A stretch of 64,000 bases of DNA. Origin: an uncultured Bacteroidales bacterium (GTDB lineage: Bacteria > Bacteroidota > Bacteroidia > Bacteroidales > UBA932). The position numbers and the translations under genes are program-made. The stretch covers positions 1-64,000 of the forward strand of contig ONRD01000010.1 in assembly GCA_900320185.1 (NCBI GenBank), in the 5' to 3' direction. The notes beneath the pieces were generated by a model. That model searched no databases, had not been told where the DNA came from, and worked only from the letters and a program-made list of their open reading frames with translations. Below are positions 7,519 through 15,683 of this stretch, piece by piece. Position 1 is the stretch's first letter. The number at the start of each line of letters is the position of its first letter.

Positions 7519-8640
7519 ATGGATCTTTTCGACGTATATTCACTTTTCGACGTGACCCCGGTAAAGGCCAGGGGCACGCGCCTCTGGGATGACAAGGGAC
7601 AGGAGTACCTCGACCTCTACGGAGGCCATGCCGTGATCTCCGTTGGTCACTGCCACCCCAGGTATGTCGAGGCCGTCTCTGATCAGCTGGGACGCATCGG
7701 CTTCTATTCAAACAGCGTCAGGAACCCGCTCCAGGAGGAACTGGCCGCCCGCATCGGGGAACTCTCCGGCCTTGGCGACTACTCGCTCTTCCTGGTCAAC
7801 TCGGGTGCCGAGGCGAACGAGAACGCGCTGAAACTCGCGTCCTTCCACACCGGCAAGGACAGGATCGTCGCCTTCGAAGGAGCCTTCCATGGCAGGACCT
7901 CCGGGGCCGTAGCAGTCACCGACAACCCTCGGATCCGTTCGCCGTTCAATTCCTGCCACAAGGTAAGTTTCGTCCCTTTGGACGACATCGCCGCCGTCGA
8001 GGCTGAGATAGCGCGGGGCGATGTGGCGGGAGTGATCATCGAAGGCATACAGGGAGTCGGCGGAATCCGGATCCCGGGCGACGGCTTCCTCCGCGAACTG
8101 AGGGACCTTACCCTCCGCACGGGGACGGTGCTGATCCTGGACGAGATCCAGAGCGGCTACGGGAGGACCGGCCGATTCTTCGCCCACCAGTGGGCAGGGA
8201 TCCGCCCCGACCTGGTCACCATGGCCAAGGGGATGGCGAACGGGTTCCCCATCGGCGGGGTGCTTGTCTCGCCCGCCTTCAAGGCCGTCAAGGGAATGCT
8301 GGGCACTACTTTCGGAGGCAATTACCTGGCGATGGCGGCCGCCCTGGCCGTAGCCGGGATCATCACGGATGAAGGCCTTGTCCAAAACGCCGCCGAGGTA
8401 GGGGAATACCTCATGTCCAGGATACCTTCTTCTCCCAGGATAAGGGAAGTCCGGGGCAGGGGACTCATGATCGGCCTGGAATTCAACGAGCCGGTAGCGC
8501 CGTTGCGCAGCTCCCTGCTGTTCGGGAAACACATATTCACGGGGGTCTCCGGCAAGGACATGATCCGCCTCCTGCCGCCTCTGGTGCTTACAAAGGAAGA
8601 CGCGGACATATTCATCGATGCATTGGAGGACCTGTTATGA
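7519..8640 (+). CDS. argD: N-acylornithine aminotransferase
   Basis: PLP-dependent class III aminotransferase converting the N-acylglutamate semialdehyde to N-acylornithine. It has 373 residues from ATG 7519. The motifs are in order: YLDLYGGHAVISVGHCHP, NSGAEANENALKLA, ILDEIQSGYGRTG and the Schiff-base lysine Lys237 in TMAKGMANG. The open frame extends upstream to 7162, but that part lies inside argC in another frame, so it was rejected. The stop codon overlaps the next start (ATGA). It is slightly shorter than the usual ~375-400 residues but complete. Confidence 0.95.
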   Translation: MDLFDVYSLFDVTPVKARGTRLWDDKGQEYLDLYGGHAVISVGHCHPRYVEAVSDQLGRIGFYSNSVRNPLQEELAARIGELSGLGDYSLFLVNSGAEANENALKLASFHTGKDRIVAFEGAFHGRTSGAVAVTDNPRIRSPFNSCHKVSFVPLDDIAAVEAEIARGDVAGVIIEGIQGVGGIRIPGDGFLRELRDLTLRTGTVLILDEIQSGYGRTGRFFAHQWAGIRPDLVTMAKGMANGFPIGGVLVSPAFKAVKGMLGTTFGGNYLAMAAALAVAGIITDEGLVQNAAEVGEYLMSRIPSSPRIREVRGRGLMIGLEFNEPVAPLRSSLLFGKHIFTGVSGKDMIRLLPPLVLTKEDADIFIDALEDLL

Positions 8641-10247
8641 AATCATTTTTCCATGTGGGCGACATAGGCGACCTGGGCAAGGCGCTTGAAGAGGCAAGGC
8701 AGGTCAAGGCGACTCCCTACGCCTGGAAGGACCTTGGCCGGAACAAGACAATCATGCTGATATTCTTCAACAGCAGCCTGCGCACTCGCCTCAGCAGCCA
8801 GAAAGCCGCCCTCAACCTTGGGATGGACCCGATCGTGCTCAACATCGGCGCCGAAAGCTGGAAACTGGAGACGAGGATGGGAGTGGTCATGGATTCGGAC
8901 AAGTCGGAGCATCTCCGCGAGGCTATCCCGGTCATCGGCAGCTACTGCGACATCATCGGGGTGCGTTCCTTCGCCGGGCTCACCGACCGTGACTTCGATT
9001 ATTCCGAGACCATCCTGAACCAGTTCGTCGAATATTCAGGGCGACCGGTGATCTCGCTCGAATCGGCCACGGTGCATCCCTGCCAGGCGTTCGCCGACCT
9101 GATTACCATTGAGGAGTACCGCCGCAAGCCCCGTCCCAAGGTGGTCTTGACATGGGCTCCCCATCCCAAGGCCCTGCCGCAGGCGGTGCCCAACTCCTTC
9201 GCGGAGTGGATGAATGCCGCCGACGTCGATTTCGTGATAACCCACCCGGAGGGCTATGAACTGGATTCCCGCTTCGTCGGGAATGCCAGGGTCGAGTACG
9301 ACCAGATGAAGGCGCTCGAAGGTGCCGACTTCGTCTATGCCAAGAACTGGTCTTCATTGAGCGAATATGGGAAGGTGCTGAGCATGGACAGGTCCTGGAC
9401 GGTCGATGCGGCCCACATGGCCGTCACCGACGACGCCTTCTTCATGCACTGCCTGCCCGTGCGCAGGAACATGATAGTCTCCGACGAGGTGATAGACTCG
9501 CCCCGGAGCATAGTCATTCCGGAAGCCGCCAACCGCATGCAGTTTTCTTCCATACGCGGGCTCAAGATCCTCGTCCACGGAGGCGGGAAGACAGCAACGG
9601 CCCTGGCCTCGAAGCTGGGTGTGGAAACCCGGATGATAGACGGCCGGAGGATCACCAGCGCAGAGATGCTGAAGGTGGTTACCATGGTCTACGGGGGACT
9701 GGTGAACAAGAACCTGGTCGCCCGCCTGCAGGCCCTCGGGGTCAACGCCATCGGCTTGAGCGGAGCGGACATGAACCTGATAATGAGCGTCAAGCGTCCC
9801 GTCGAACTGGTCAATTTCGGCTATGTCGGGGATGTCCGTTACGTCAATGTGAAGGCACTGGTGTCGCTCCTGGAGGCGGGAGCCGTGCCTGTCTTCGCCC
9901 CGCTGACCCATGACAAGGAAGGCTCCATGCTCAACACGAATGCCGACACCATAGCGTCCGCCCTGGCCCAGGCCCTGTCGCCTTCCTACGATGTGACTCT
10001 TACCTATTGCTCGGACATGCCCGGGGTGCTCCGGGATGTCGGGGACCCGTCTTCGGTCATAAAGACAGTGACAAGGGCTGATTTCGACCCTCTGGTTGCC
10101 GACGGCACCATCTCCCGGGGAATGATCCCGAAACTCCAGAATGCTTTCGATGCCATTTCGGCGGGAGTGGGGAGGGTCGTGATCACCTCGGCTGCTTCAC
10201 TGTCAGGAGGGACCACCATAAAGGAGGTGCCCGAGTCCGATGACTGA
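8637..10247 (+). CDS. argF'-argB: Fused N-acylornithine carbamoyltransferase (ArgF') and truncated acylglutamate kinase (ArgB)
   Basis: One uninterrupted 536-codon frame. Residues 1-300 match Bacteroidota ArgF' end to end (NSSLRTR carbamoyl-phosphate site, HCLPVRR near 280), stopping at IPEAANR, after which the B. fragilis enzyme continues for ~16 residues. Residues ~303-536 match ArgB from the end of its first helix (LKILVHGGGKTAT, LKVVTMVYGGLVNKN, LNTNADTIA, GMIPKLQNAF) but lack the first ~28 residues, which hold the first beta-strand with Lys-x-Gly-Gly and the catalytic N-terminal lysine. Both partners are thus trimmed at the junction (9534-9545). From family knowledge the kinase half should be inactive; ArgF' may be impaired because its final helix is missing. 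Residue 90 is Ser where the B. fragilis succinylornithine enzyme has Pro. It may be a true deletion or an assembly error. Confidence 0.9.
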   Translation: MKSFFHVGDIGDLGKALEEARQVKATPYAWKDLGRNKTIMLIFFNSSLRTRLSSQKAALNLGMDPIVLNIGAESWKLETRMGVVMDSDKSEHLREAIPVIGSYCDIIGVRSFAGLTDRDFDYSETILNQFVEYSGRPVISLESATVHPCQAFADLITIEEYRRKPRPKVVLTWAPHPKALPQAVPNSFAEWMNAADVDFVITHPEGYELDSRFVGNARVEYDQMKALEGADFVYAKNWSSLSEYGKVLSMDRSWTVDAAHMAVTDDAFFMHCLPVRRNMIVSDEVIDSPRSIVIPEAANRMQFSSIRGLKILVHGGGKTATALASKLGVETRMIDGRRITSAEMLKVVTMVYGGLVNKNLVARLQALGVNAIGLSGADMNLIMSVKRPVELVNFGYVGDVRYVNVKALVSLLEAGAVPVFAPLTHDKEGSMLNTNADTIASALAQALSPSYDVTLTYCSDMPGVLRDVGDPSSVIKTVTRADFDPLVADGTISRGMIPKLQNAFDAISAGVGRVVITSAASLSGGTTIKEVPESDD

Positions 10248-10348
10248 CCCTCGGCGCCGGCATTCTCTCGGTTCCTGTTGCAAAGACGGATAAAAAGAAC
10301 TAACTTGTGGCAGGCTGCGCCCTGGTGCGCTTCAAAAGACACAACCTT

Positions 10349-12016
10349 ATGAAAAGAGCAATCCCTGTAATCATCTCCTTGCTCCTTCCCCTGGCCATGT
10401 CCGCACAGGGGCAGGCAGCCCAGGATGCCGCCAAGGCGGCTGCCTGGAAGTCGCATGCGGCTGCGATAAGCAAGTATCTTTCCACTGACTATCCCGGCAG
10501 TATCGTGTCGGTCAAGGTCAGTGGGGACAAAGTCTGTATCCGCGGAAGGAAACCTTCCGGGGATAACATGTTCCTTACCGAAATCACTCCCTGGGAAGAG
10601 GTGTACGGACCCGGGATCGAGGACGGGCTGGTGGCCGTGAAAGGACGCCGTTTCAAGGTCAGCCTGCCCAGGATGGTCGAGCGGGACGGGATAGTCTATG
10701 ACCGTGCGCTTTCGCGCTGGGCCCTTGTGGAGAAGACCCCGGAAGGGGTCGCCCTAGCCTCGCATGCCCGTTATGCAGATGTCATCCCCGCGCTCTTCAA
10801 GGCGCCCAGGATGGAACTGAAAGGGAAGAAAGGGCTTGGCGGCTATCGCCTGAACCGTTTCCAGGAGGATCTCGAGTCCCTGGGAATAGGTTCGGTGACC
10901 ATCAACATCCATCTGAACTCTTTGCTTTACGCTTCTGAAAGACCGGATGCCATCCCTTATGAATATGGCGGGATAACCTACTGGTTCGATTCCGCCAGGG
11001 TGGACTACCTTGACAGGGTGCTTTCATATTGTACCGACAGGGGCGTGGTCACCTCGGCGATCACCCTCATCGACCTTCGGAGCGCCGACCCCACCCTTAC
11101 TCCCGTGTTCAGGCATCCTGACTGCGACGGAGGCTTCTATTCGATGCCGAACATGACCACTCCGGCAGGGTTCAACGCCTATGCCGCGGTGCTGGATTTC
11201 CTGGCGGGCAGGTATTCTACCGGAGAGCACGGGCGCATCAACAACTGGATAATCCACAACGAAGTGGACTATGGTTTCGGTTGGACTAACATGGGCCACC
11301 AGTCCTACGAGGCCTACATGGATGCCTACGAGAAGTCGATGAGGCTCAATTACAACATAGCCGTCGCTTATGACCAGAACTGCTGGGTGCTGGGATCGTA
11401 CACCCACAACTGGAACGTTCCCGAGGACGAGAATGGTTTTCCCGTGACGAGGATGCTTGATGACCATCTGCGTTATTCAAGGCTTGAAGGAGACTTCCGC
11501 TGGGGAGTGGCTCAGCATCCGTATCCCCAGGACCTCTTCGCGCCCGAGTTCTGGAAGAACGACACGCGTTCCACCTACGACACCGGTACCGACTACCTGA
11601 CTTTCAAGAACCTGGAGGTCATAGACAAGTGGATCCGGGACAAGGACAGATTCTACCGCGGAAAGACCAAGCGCCTGCTCTTCCTTTCCGAGAACGGGAC
11701 CAATTCTCCAAGTTATTCCGAAACCGACCTTACCAACCAGGCGGCCGGAGCGTGCTGGGCCTGGAAGAAGATCAGCGCCCTGCCCGGGATCGATGCCGTC
11801 CAGTGGCATGCCTGGATTGACGACCGTGGCGAATTCGGTCTCAGGATCGGCCTTCGCCGCTTCCCCGACGACGAGGAAGAACCGGGCGGGGTGAAACCTG
11901 TCTGGAAAGTGTGGGAGGCTGCAGGAACGCCTTCTGAAGATGAAGTGTTCGCTCCTTACCTGAAGGTCATCGGCCTTGGGAGCTGGCAGGAGATTTTCCA
12001 CGAAGTGGGCAAGTGA
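10349..12016 (+). CDS. Secreted DUF5722 protein, glycoside-hydrolase-like
   Basis: A 555-residue exported protein (signal peptide MKRAIPVIISLLLPLAMSAQ) of the DUF5722 family. After a small N-terminal beta domain (~45-150) comes an apparent TIM barrel: NNWIIHNEVDYGFGW (Glu305) resembles the acid/base 'NE' of clan GH-A, and LLFLSENGTNS (Glu448) sits where the nucleophile strand would be. A retaining glycosidase is therefore plausible, but the substrate is unknown. It is placed between argF'B and argE, 101 bases after argB and 15 before argE, an odd site for an extracytoplasmic enzyme. An in-frame start at 10307 lies before the signal peptide and was rejected. Confidence 0.75.
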   Translation: MKRAIPVIISLLLPLAMSAQGQAAQDAAKAAAWKSHAAAISKYLSTDYPGSIVSVKVSGDKVCIRGRKPSGDNMFLTEITPWEEVYGPGIEDGLVAVKGRRFKVSLPRMVERDGIVYDRALSRWALVEKTPEGVALASHARYADVIPALFKAPRMELKGKKGLGGYRLNRFQEDLESLGIGSVTINIHLNSLLYASERPDAIPYEYGGITYWFDSARVDYLDRVLSYCTDRGVVTSAITLIDLRSADPTLTPVFRHPDCDGGFYSMPNMTTPAGFNAYAAVLDFLAGRYSTGEHGRINNWIIHNEVDYGFGWTNMGHQSYEAYMDAYEKSMRLNYNIAVAYDQNCWVLGSYTHNWNVPEDENGFPVTRMLDDHLRYSRLEGDFRWGVAQHPYPQDLFAPEFWKNDTRSTYDTGTDYLTFKNLEVIDKWIRDKDRFYRGKTKRLLFLSENGTNSPSYSETDLTNQAAGACWAWKKISALPGIDAVQWHAWIDDRGEFGLRIGLRRFPDDEEEPGGVKPVWKVWEAAGTPSEDEVFAPYLKVIGLGSWQEIFHEVGK

Positions 12017-12031
12017 CGGGGACTGTTCGCC

Positions 12032-13075
12032 ATGGACATCATCGGACTGCTTGAAGACTTGATCAGGATTCCTTCCTTCAGCAGGGAGGAGGGACCCGCC
12101 TGCGATTTCCTGCAGGCGTGGATGGCGGGACATGGCTTCGGCGCCGTCAGAAGGACCGGCAACAATCTCTGGGTCGAGTCCGAACCTCCTTCCTCAAAGC
12201 CGACCGTCATGATGAACGCCCACCTGGACACTGTCCGTCCTGCTTCCGGATATACCCGGGACCCGTTCACGCCTTCTTTGGAAGATGGCCGGATCTACGG
12301 GCTGGGGAGCAATGACGACGGTGGTTCACTGGTCGCCATGCTGGATGCATATTCCCGCCTCTCGGCGAAGTCTCAGCCTTACAGGCTCGTCTTTTCCGTC
12401 ACGGCGGAGGAGGAAGTGAGCGGCACCGGAGGCATGGACCTGCTCCTCAAGGATACCGGGGACGTGGATTTCGGGGTGATAGGGGAGCCGACCGGGATGG
12501 CGATGGCGGTCGCTGAAAAGGGATTGATGGTGCTGGACTGCACAGCCCGCGGCAAGAGCGGACACGCTGCGCGTGACGAGGGGGTGAACGCCATCTACAA
12601 GGCGCTGGATGACATCCGGTGGTTCCGGACCCACCGCTTTGAAAGGGTCTCCGATTTCCTGGGACCCGTCAAGATGAGCGTCACGATGGTGTCGGCGGGC
12701 ACCCAGCACAATGTCGTCCCGGACTCTTGCTCGTTCGTCGTCGACGTGCGTCCGAACGGGCTTTACACCAATCCCGAACTGCTGGCAATCATCGAAGGGA
12801 GTGTCTCGTGCGAGGTGAAGGCACGTTCCACCAGGCTCGGAAGTTCGAACCTGCCGTTGTCCCACCCGGTTGTCGCCAGGGGACTGTCCCTGGGACTTGA
12901 GCCTTTCGGGTCTCCGACCACCAGCAACCAGGCAGTGTGTCCGTTCCCGACATTGAAGATCGGTCCGGGGCAGTCCAGCCGCTCGCATTCCGCCGACGAG
13001 TTCATATTGCGGGATGAGGTCCTTGCCGGGGCTGAAACCTATTTTTCCCTGCTCGACTCCCTGGAACTAGGGTAA
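12032..13075 (+). CDS. argE: N-acylornithine/N-acylcitrulline deacylase, M20 family
   Basis: Zinc-dependent M20 peptidase-fold amidohydrolase, 347 residues. Metal and catalytic residues are visible: His64 and Asp66 in NAHLDTV, Asp95 in GSNDDGG, the general base pair in TAEEEVSG (126-127) and EPTGMAMAVAEKG after it. The dimerisation domain spans ~165-275, and the C-terminal zinc histidine lies in SRSHSADEF. In the ArgF' pathway carbamoylation precedes deacylation, so the natural substrate is probably N-acylcitrulline. Cluster position supports ArgE over other M20 enzymes. It lacks a signal peptide, consistent with a cytosolic role despite its secreted neighbours. Confidence 0.87.
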   Translation: MDIIGLLEDLIRIPSFSREEGPACDFLQAWMAGHGFGAVRRTGNNLWVESEPPSSKPTVMMNAHLDTVRPASGYTRDPFTPSLEDGRIYGLGSNDDGGSLVAMLDAYSRLSAKSQPYRLVFSVTAEEEVSGTGGMDLLLKDTGDVDFGVIGEPTGMAMAVAEKGLMVLDCTARGKSGHAARDEGVNAIYKALDDIRWFRTHRFERVSDFLGPVKMSVTMVSAGTQHNVVPDSCSFVVDVRPNGLYTNPELLAIIEGSVSCEVKARSTRLGSSNLPLSHPVVARGLSLGLEPFGSPTTSNQAVCPFPTLKIGPGQSSRSHSADEFILRDEVLAGAETYFSLLDSLELG

Positions 13076-13122
13076 TCCCTTGCCTTTCAAGGGCGAAACT
13101 GTAAAATGATTGATCCGACGAT

Positions 13123-14055
13123 ATGAAAAAAGTTCTTTACCTGCTGCTCGCGGCAGCCATAGCGGTGCCGCTGCAGTCTTGCAAGAAGGGGCCGTCTCCA
13201 AAGGCCTCCCATGTGGTCTTCCTCGCACTTGACGGCTGGGCTACCCAGAGCTTCGAGAACGACCTTGACAACATGCCGACCGTGAAGAAACTGATGGAGG
13301 AGGGCTGCTACACTTTCCGCAAGCGCTCCACGATGCCTTCTTCCTCGGCTACGAACTGGGCTACCATATTCATGGGCGTCCCTCCCGAGATGCACGGCTA
13401 CAACGCCTGGGATTCCAAGGTCCCGGCCATAGAGCCGTATGCCGTCGGGAAGAACGGGATGCCGCCGACCGTGTACACCCTTCTGGCGGAGCAGCGTCCC
13501 GAGGCCGTGTCGGCCTGCATCTACAATTGGGATGGCATCGGCTACGTGGTCGACACCGCCGCCGTGGGTTTTCATCTGTACGACCCTGGCTATCACGACC
13601 AGTCGGATTCAACCTATGACGTGCTGTCCTACACCAGGAGACAGGCCGTCAGGTACCTCGAGGAGAACAAACCTGCATTCTTCACCTTCTACATCGGCGA
13701 CGTGGATCTCTGGGGACACGACTGCGGCTGGGAGTCCGAAGAGTACAGGAAGTGCCTGGCGCAGACCGACGAGGCTATCGCCCTTGTCATCCAGACCCTC
13801 AAGGACCAGGGCATGTATGACGACACGGTCATAGTCGTCACTTCCGACCATGGTGGCATGGGAAATGGCCACGGAGGGTTCACCCTCAAGGAGATGGAGA
13901 CTCCTTTCGTGATTGCCGGAAAGAACGTAGCCCGCAAGGGTGAGATCGGCTCGTTCATGATGCAGTACGACGTCGCTGCCACCCTCGCCGAAGCCCTTGG
14001 CCTCCGGATACCTTCGGACTGGAGGGGCCGGAGTGTACCTGTTTTTGAAAAGTAA
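13123..14055 (+). CDS. Alkaline phosphatase superfamily (NPP-like) lipoprotein
   Basis: A 310-residue phosphoesterase of the nucleotide pyrophosphatase/phosphodiesterase type, with a lipoprotein signal ending LQSC (Cys20). The metal-binding pattern is complete: Asp37 in LALDGWA, the nucleophile region PSSSATN, DVDLWGHD, and the SDHGGMGNGHGG block near 245-256. By alignment with its paralogue at 31805-32761 (PSVTLPN, Thr nucleophile) the nucleophile here is Ser75. It probably releases phosphate or nucleotides outside the cytoplasm. It lies between argE and argH, five bases before argH, so it shares their transcript although it has no evident role in arginine synthesis. Confidence 0.82.
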   Translation: MKKVLYLLLAAAIAVPLQSCKKGPSPKASHVVFLALDGWATQSFENDLDNMPTVKKLMEEGCYTFRKRSTMPSSSATNWATIFMGVPPEMHGYNAWDSKVPAIEPYAVGKNGMPPTVYTLLAEQRPEAVSACIYNWDGIGYVVDTAAVGFHLYDPGYHDQSDSTYDVLSYTRRQAVRYLEENKPAFFTFYIGDVDLWGHDCGWESEEYRKCLAQTDEAIALVIQTLKDQGMYDDTVIVVTSDHGGMGNGHGGFTLKEMETPFVIAGKNVARKGEIGSFMMQYDVAATLAEALGLRIPSDWRGRSVPVFEK

Positions 14056-14060
14056 CGGCC

Positions 14061-15401
14061 ATGGCAAACAAACTTTGGGACAAAGGTTATTCGGAAGACG
14101 CAAGGATAGACGCCTTCACCGTCGGAAATGACCGTGAACTCGACCTTGCACTTGCTCCATACGACATCCTGGGCACCATAGCCCACATAACCATGCTCCG
14201 GAGCGTGGGGCTCCTTCAGGAGGAAGACCTGCACTTGCTTGTCCCTGAACTAAGGTCCCTCTACCGGGAGGCGATTGACGGCGGTTTCGTCATCGAGCCT
14301 GACGTGGAGGACGTGCATTCACAGGTCGAACTGGAACTCACCCGCAGGCTCGGGGACATCGGCAAGAAGGTGCACACGGGACGTTCCCGCAACGACCAGG
14401 TCCTGCTCGACCTGAACCTCTATGCCAGGGCCAGGATCGAAAAGACCGTCCTGAAGGCTGCAAGCCTTTTCAGGACCCTCCAGGATGCCAGCGAAAAGTA
14501 CAAGGATGTCCTGATCCCGGGGTACACGCACCTTCAGGTGGCCATGCCCTCCTCCTTCGGGCTGTGGTTCGGAGCCTATGCGGAAAGCCTTGCTTCCGAC
14601 CTCGGTGTCATGAAGGCGGCCTGGGACTTCGTCAACCGCAATCCCCTGGGGTCGGCCGCCGGCTACGGCTCTTCCGCCCCCCTTGACCGGGAGATGACGA
14701 CCCGGCTGCTGGGCTTCGACACCCTTGACTACAACTCAGTCTATGCGCAGATGACCCGCGGCAAGATGGAAAGGATCGTCTCGTTCGCATATTCCTGCAT
14801 AGCCGAGACAGTGGGCAAGCTTGCGTGCGACGGCTGCCTGTTCTCCAGCCAGAACTTCGGTTTCCTGCATCTCCCCGATGCACTCACTACCGGGTCCAGC
14901 ATAATGCCCCACAAGAAGAACCCCGACGTGTTCGAGCTTGTCAGGGCTCATTGCAACAGGATACTGGCTGTCCCCGGCTCGGTGCGCCTCGTCACCGGCA
15001 ACCTTCCGTCAGGCTATTTCCGCGACCTGCAGGTCCTCAAGGAGGTCTTCTTCCCTATCTTCGATGTGATGGACGACTGTCTGGACATCGTCGGATATGC
15101 GGTACGGGGCATGGAAGTCAACACCTGCGTGATGGAAGATCCCAGGTACAAGCTCTCTTTCAGCGTCGAGGAAGTGAACCGGCTAGTCGAATCCGGCGTG
15201 CCTTTCAGGGATGCCTACCGCCAGGTCGCCGCCTCCATCCAGGACGGCTCCTTCGAGTTCCACGGGAAACTGGAACATACCCACGAAGGCTCGATAGGCA
15301 ATCTCTGCAACGACCGTGTGGCCGCCAGGCTGGAAAAGGTGCTGGAGGGCTTCGGCTTCGACAAGGTCCGTTCCGCCATAGCCGGCCTCGCGGGTGAATG
15401 A
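14061..15401 (+). CDS. argH: Argininosuccinate lyase
   Basis: Final step of arginine synthesis, splitting argininosuccinate to arginine and fumarate. It has 446 residues of the fumarase/aspartase superfamily. The conserved blocks VHTGRSRNDQV (~110-120), GYTHLQVAMPSSFG (~154) and the superfamily signature GSSIMPHKKNPD (~279-290, catalytic serine in this loop) are all intact. It begins five bases after the phosphoesterase gene, and its TGA overlaps the ATG of the repeat ORF behind it. It is the last recognisable arginine gene of the cluster. Confidence 0.96.
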   Translation: MANKLWDKGYSEDARIDAFTVGNDRELDLALAPYDILGTIAHITMLRSVGLLQEEDLHLLVPELRSLYREAIDGGFVIEPDVEDVHSQVELELTRRLGDIGKKVHTGRSRNDQVLLDLNLYARARIEKTVLKAASLFRTLQDASEKYKDVLIPGYTHLQVAMPSSFGLWFGAYAESLASDLGVMKAAWDFVNRNPLGSAAGYGSSAPLDREMTTRLLGFDTLDYNSVYAQMTRGKMERIVSFAYSCIAETVGKLACDGCLFSSQNFGFLHLPDALTTGSSIMPHKKNPDVFELVRAHCNRILAVPGSVRLVTGNLPSGYFRDLQVLKEVFFPIFDVMDDCLDIVGYAVRGMEVNTCVMEDPRYKLSFSVEEVNRLVESGVPFRDAYRQVAASIQDGSFEFHGKLEHTHEGSIGNLCNDRVAARLEKVLEGFGFDKVRSAIAGLAGE

Positions 15402-15604
15402 CCGTGCCCGTGCGGGTGCTTCCCTCGGGCGCTCTGTCCCTGCCGGCCTTGACGTCGCGCAGAAGTGCCGCCATGACCGTGCCCTGGCGGGAGCTTCCCT
15501 CAGGCGTCCCGTCCCTGCCGGCCCTGCCGACGCGCAGAGGCATGGTGCTTCCCTCGGGCGTCCCGTCCCTGCCGGCCTTGCCGACGCGCCGGGGCCGGAG
15601 CTAA
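15398..15604 (+). CDS. Small ORF of three in-frame repeats, coupled to argH
   Basis: An open frame of 68 codons whose ATG overlaps the argH stop (ATGA). The peptide consists of three related units, each starting with Met: MTVPVRVLPSGALSLPALTS(RRSAA), MTVPWRELPSGVPSLPALPT(RRG) and MVLPSGVPSLPALPTRRGRS. It is proline-, leucine- and arginine-rich, with no signal peptide or membrane segment. I recognise no family. Unit lengths of 75, 69 and 63 bases are all multiples of three, so the frame and the initial ATG survive each duplication. That favours translation but does not prove it. The alternative is a non-coding GC-rich tandem repeat. Confidence 0.4.
   Translation: MTVPVRVLPSGALSLPALTSRRSAAMTVPWRELPSGVPSLPALPTRRGMVLPSGVPSLPALPTRRGRS
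15398..15604 (+). repeat. Triplicated imperfect tandem repeat
   Basis: Three head-to-tail units at 15398-15472, 15473-15541 and 15542-15604. The shared core is CTTCCCTCGGGCGTCCCGTC followed by CCTGCCGGCCTTGCCGACGCGC, with a few substitutions. Unit 3 lacks the first 6-18 bases of the others. I see no further copy of the core in this window. Confidence 0.85.
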
Positions 15605-15643
15605 AAATCGGTGCCGGCTGTTTCAGATTCTGTGGGAAATACG

Positions 15644-15651
15644 TAAATTTG
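15644..15651 (+). promoter_or_regulatory. -7 promoter element for typA
   Basis: TAAATTTG matches TAnnTTTG, 32 bases before the typA ATG, so typA is probably transcribed apart from the arginine cluster. Confidence 0.6.
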
Positions 15652-15683
15652 CAGGTTATTTCAGTAGTGTAACCTTATAGAAT

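Noticed and set aside
9537-10247. Independent argB starting at the internal ATG 9537
   Set aside because: The first ArgB residues, including the phosphate-binding strand, would still be missing, and no stop separates it from argF', so it is described as part of the fused frame.
15398-15604. CRISPR array
   Set aside because: Three long, contiguous imperfect repeats without unique spacers; the geometry is tandem duplication, not repeat-spacer.
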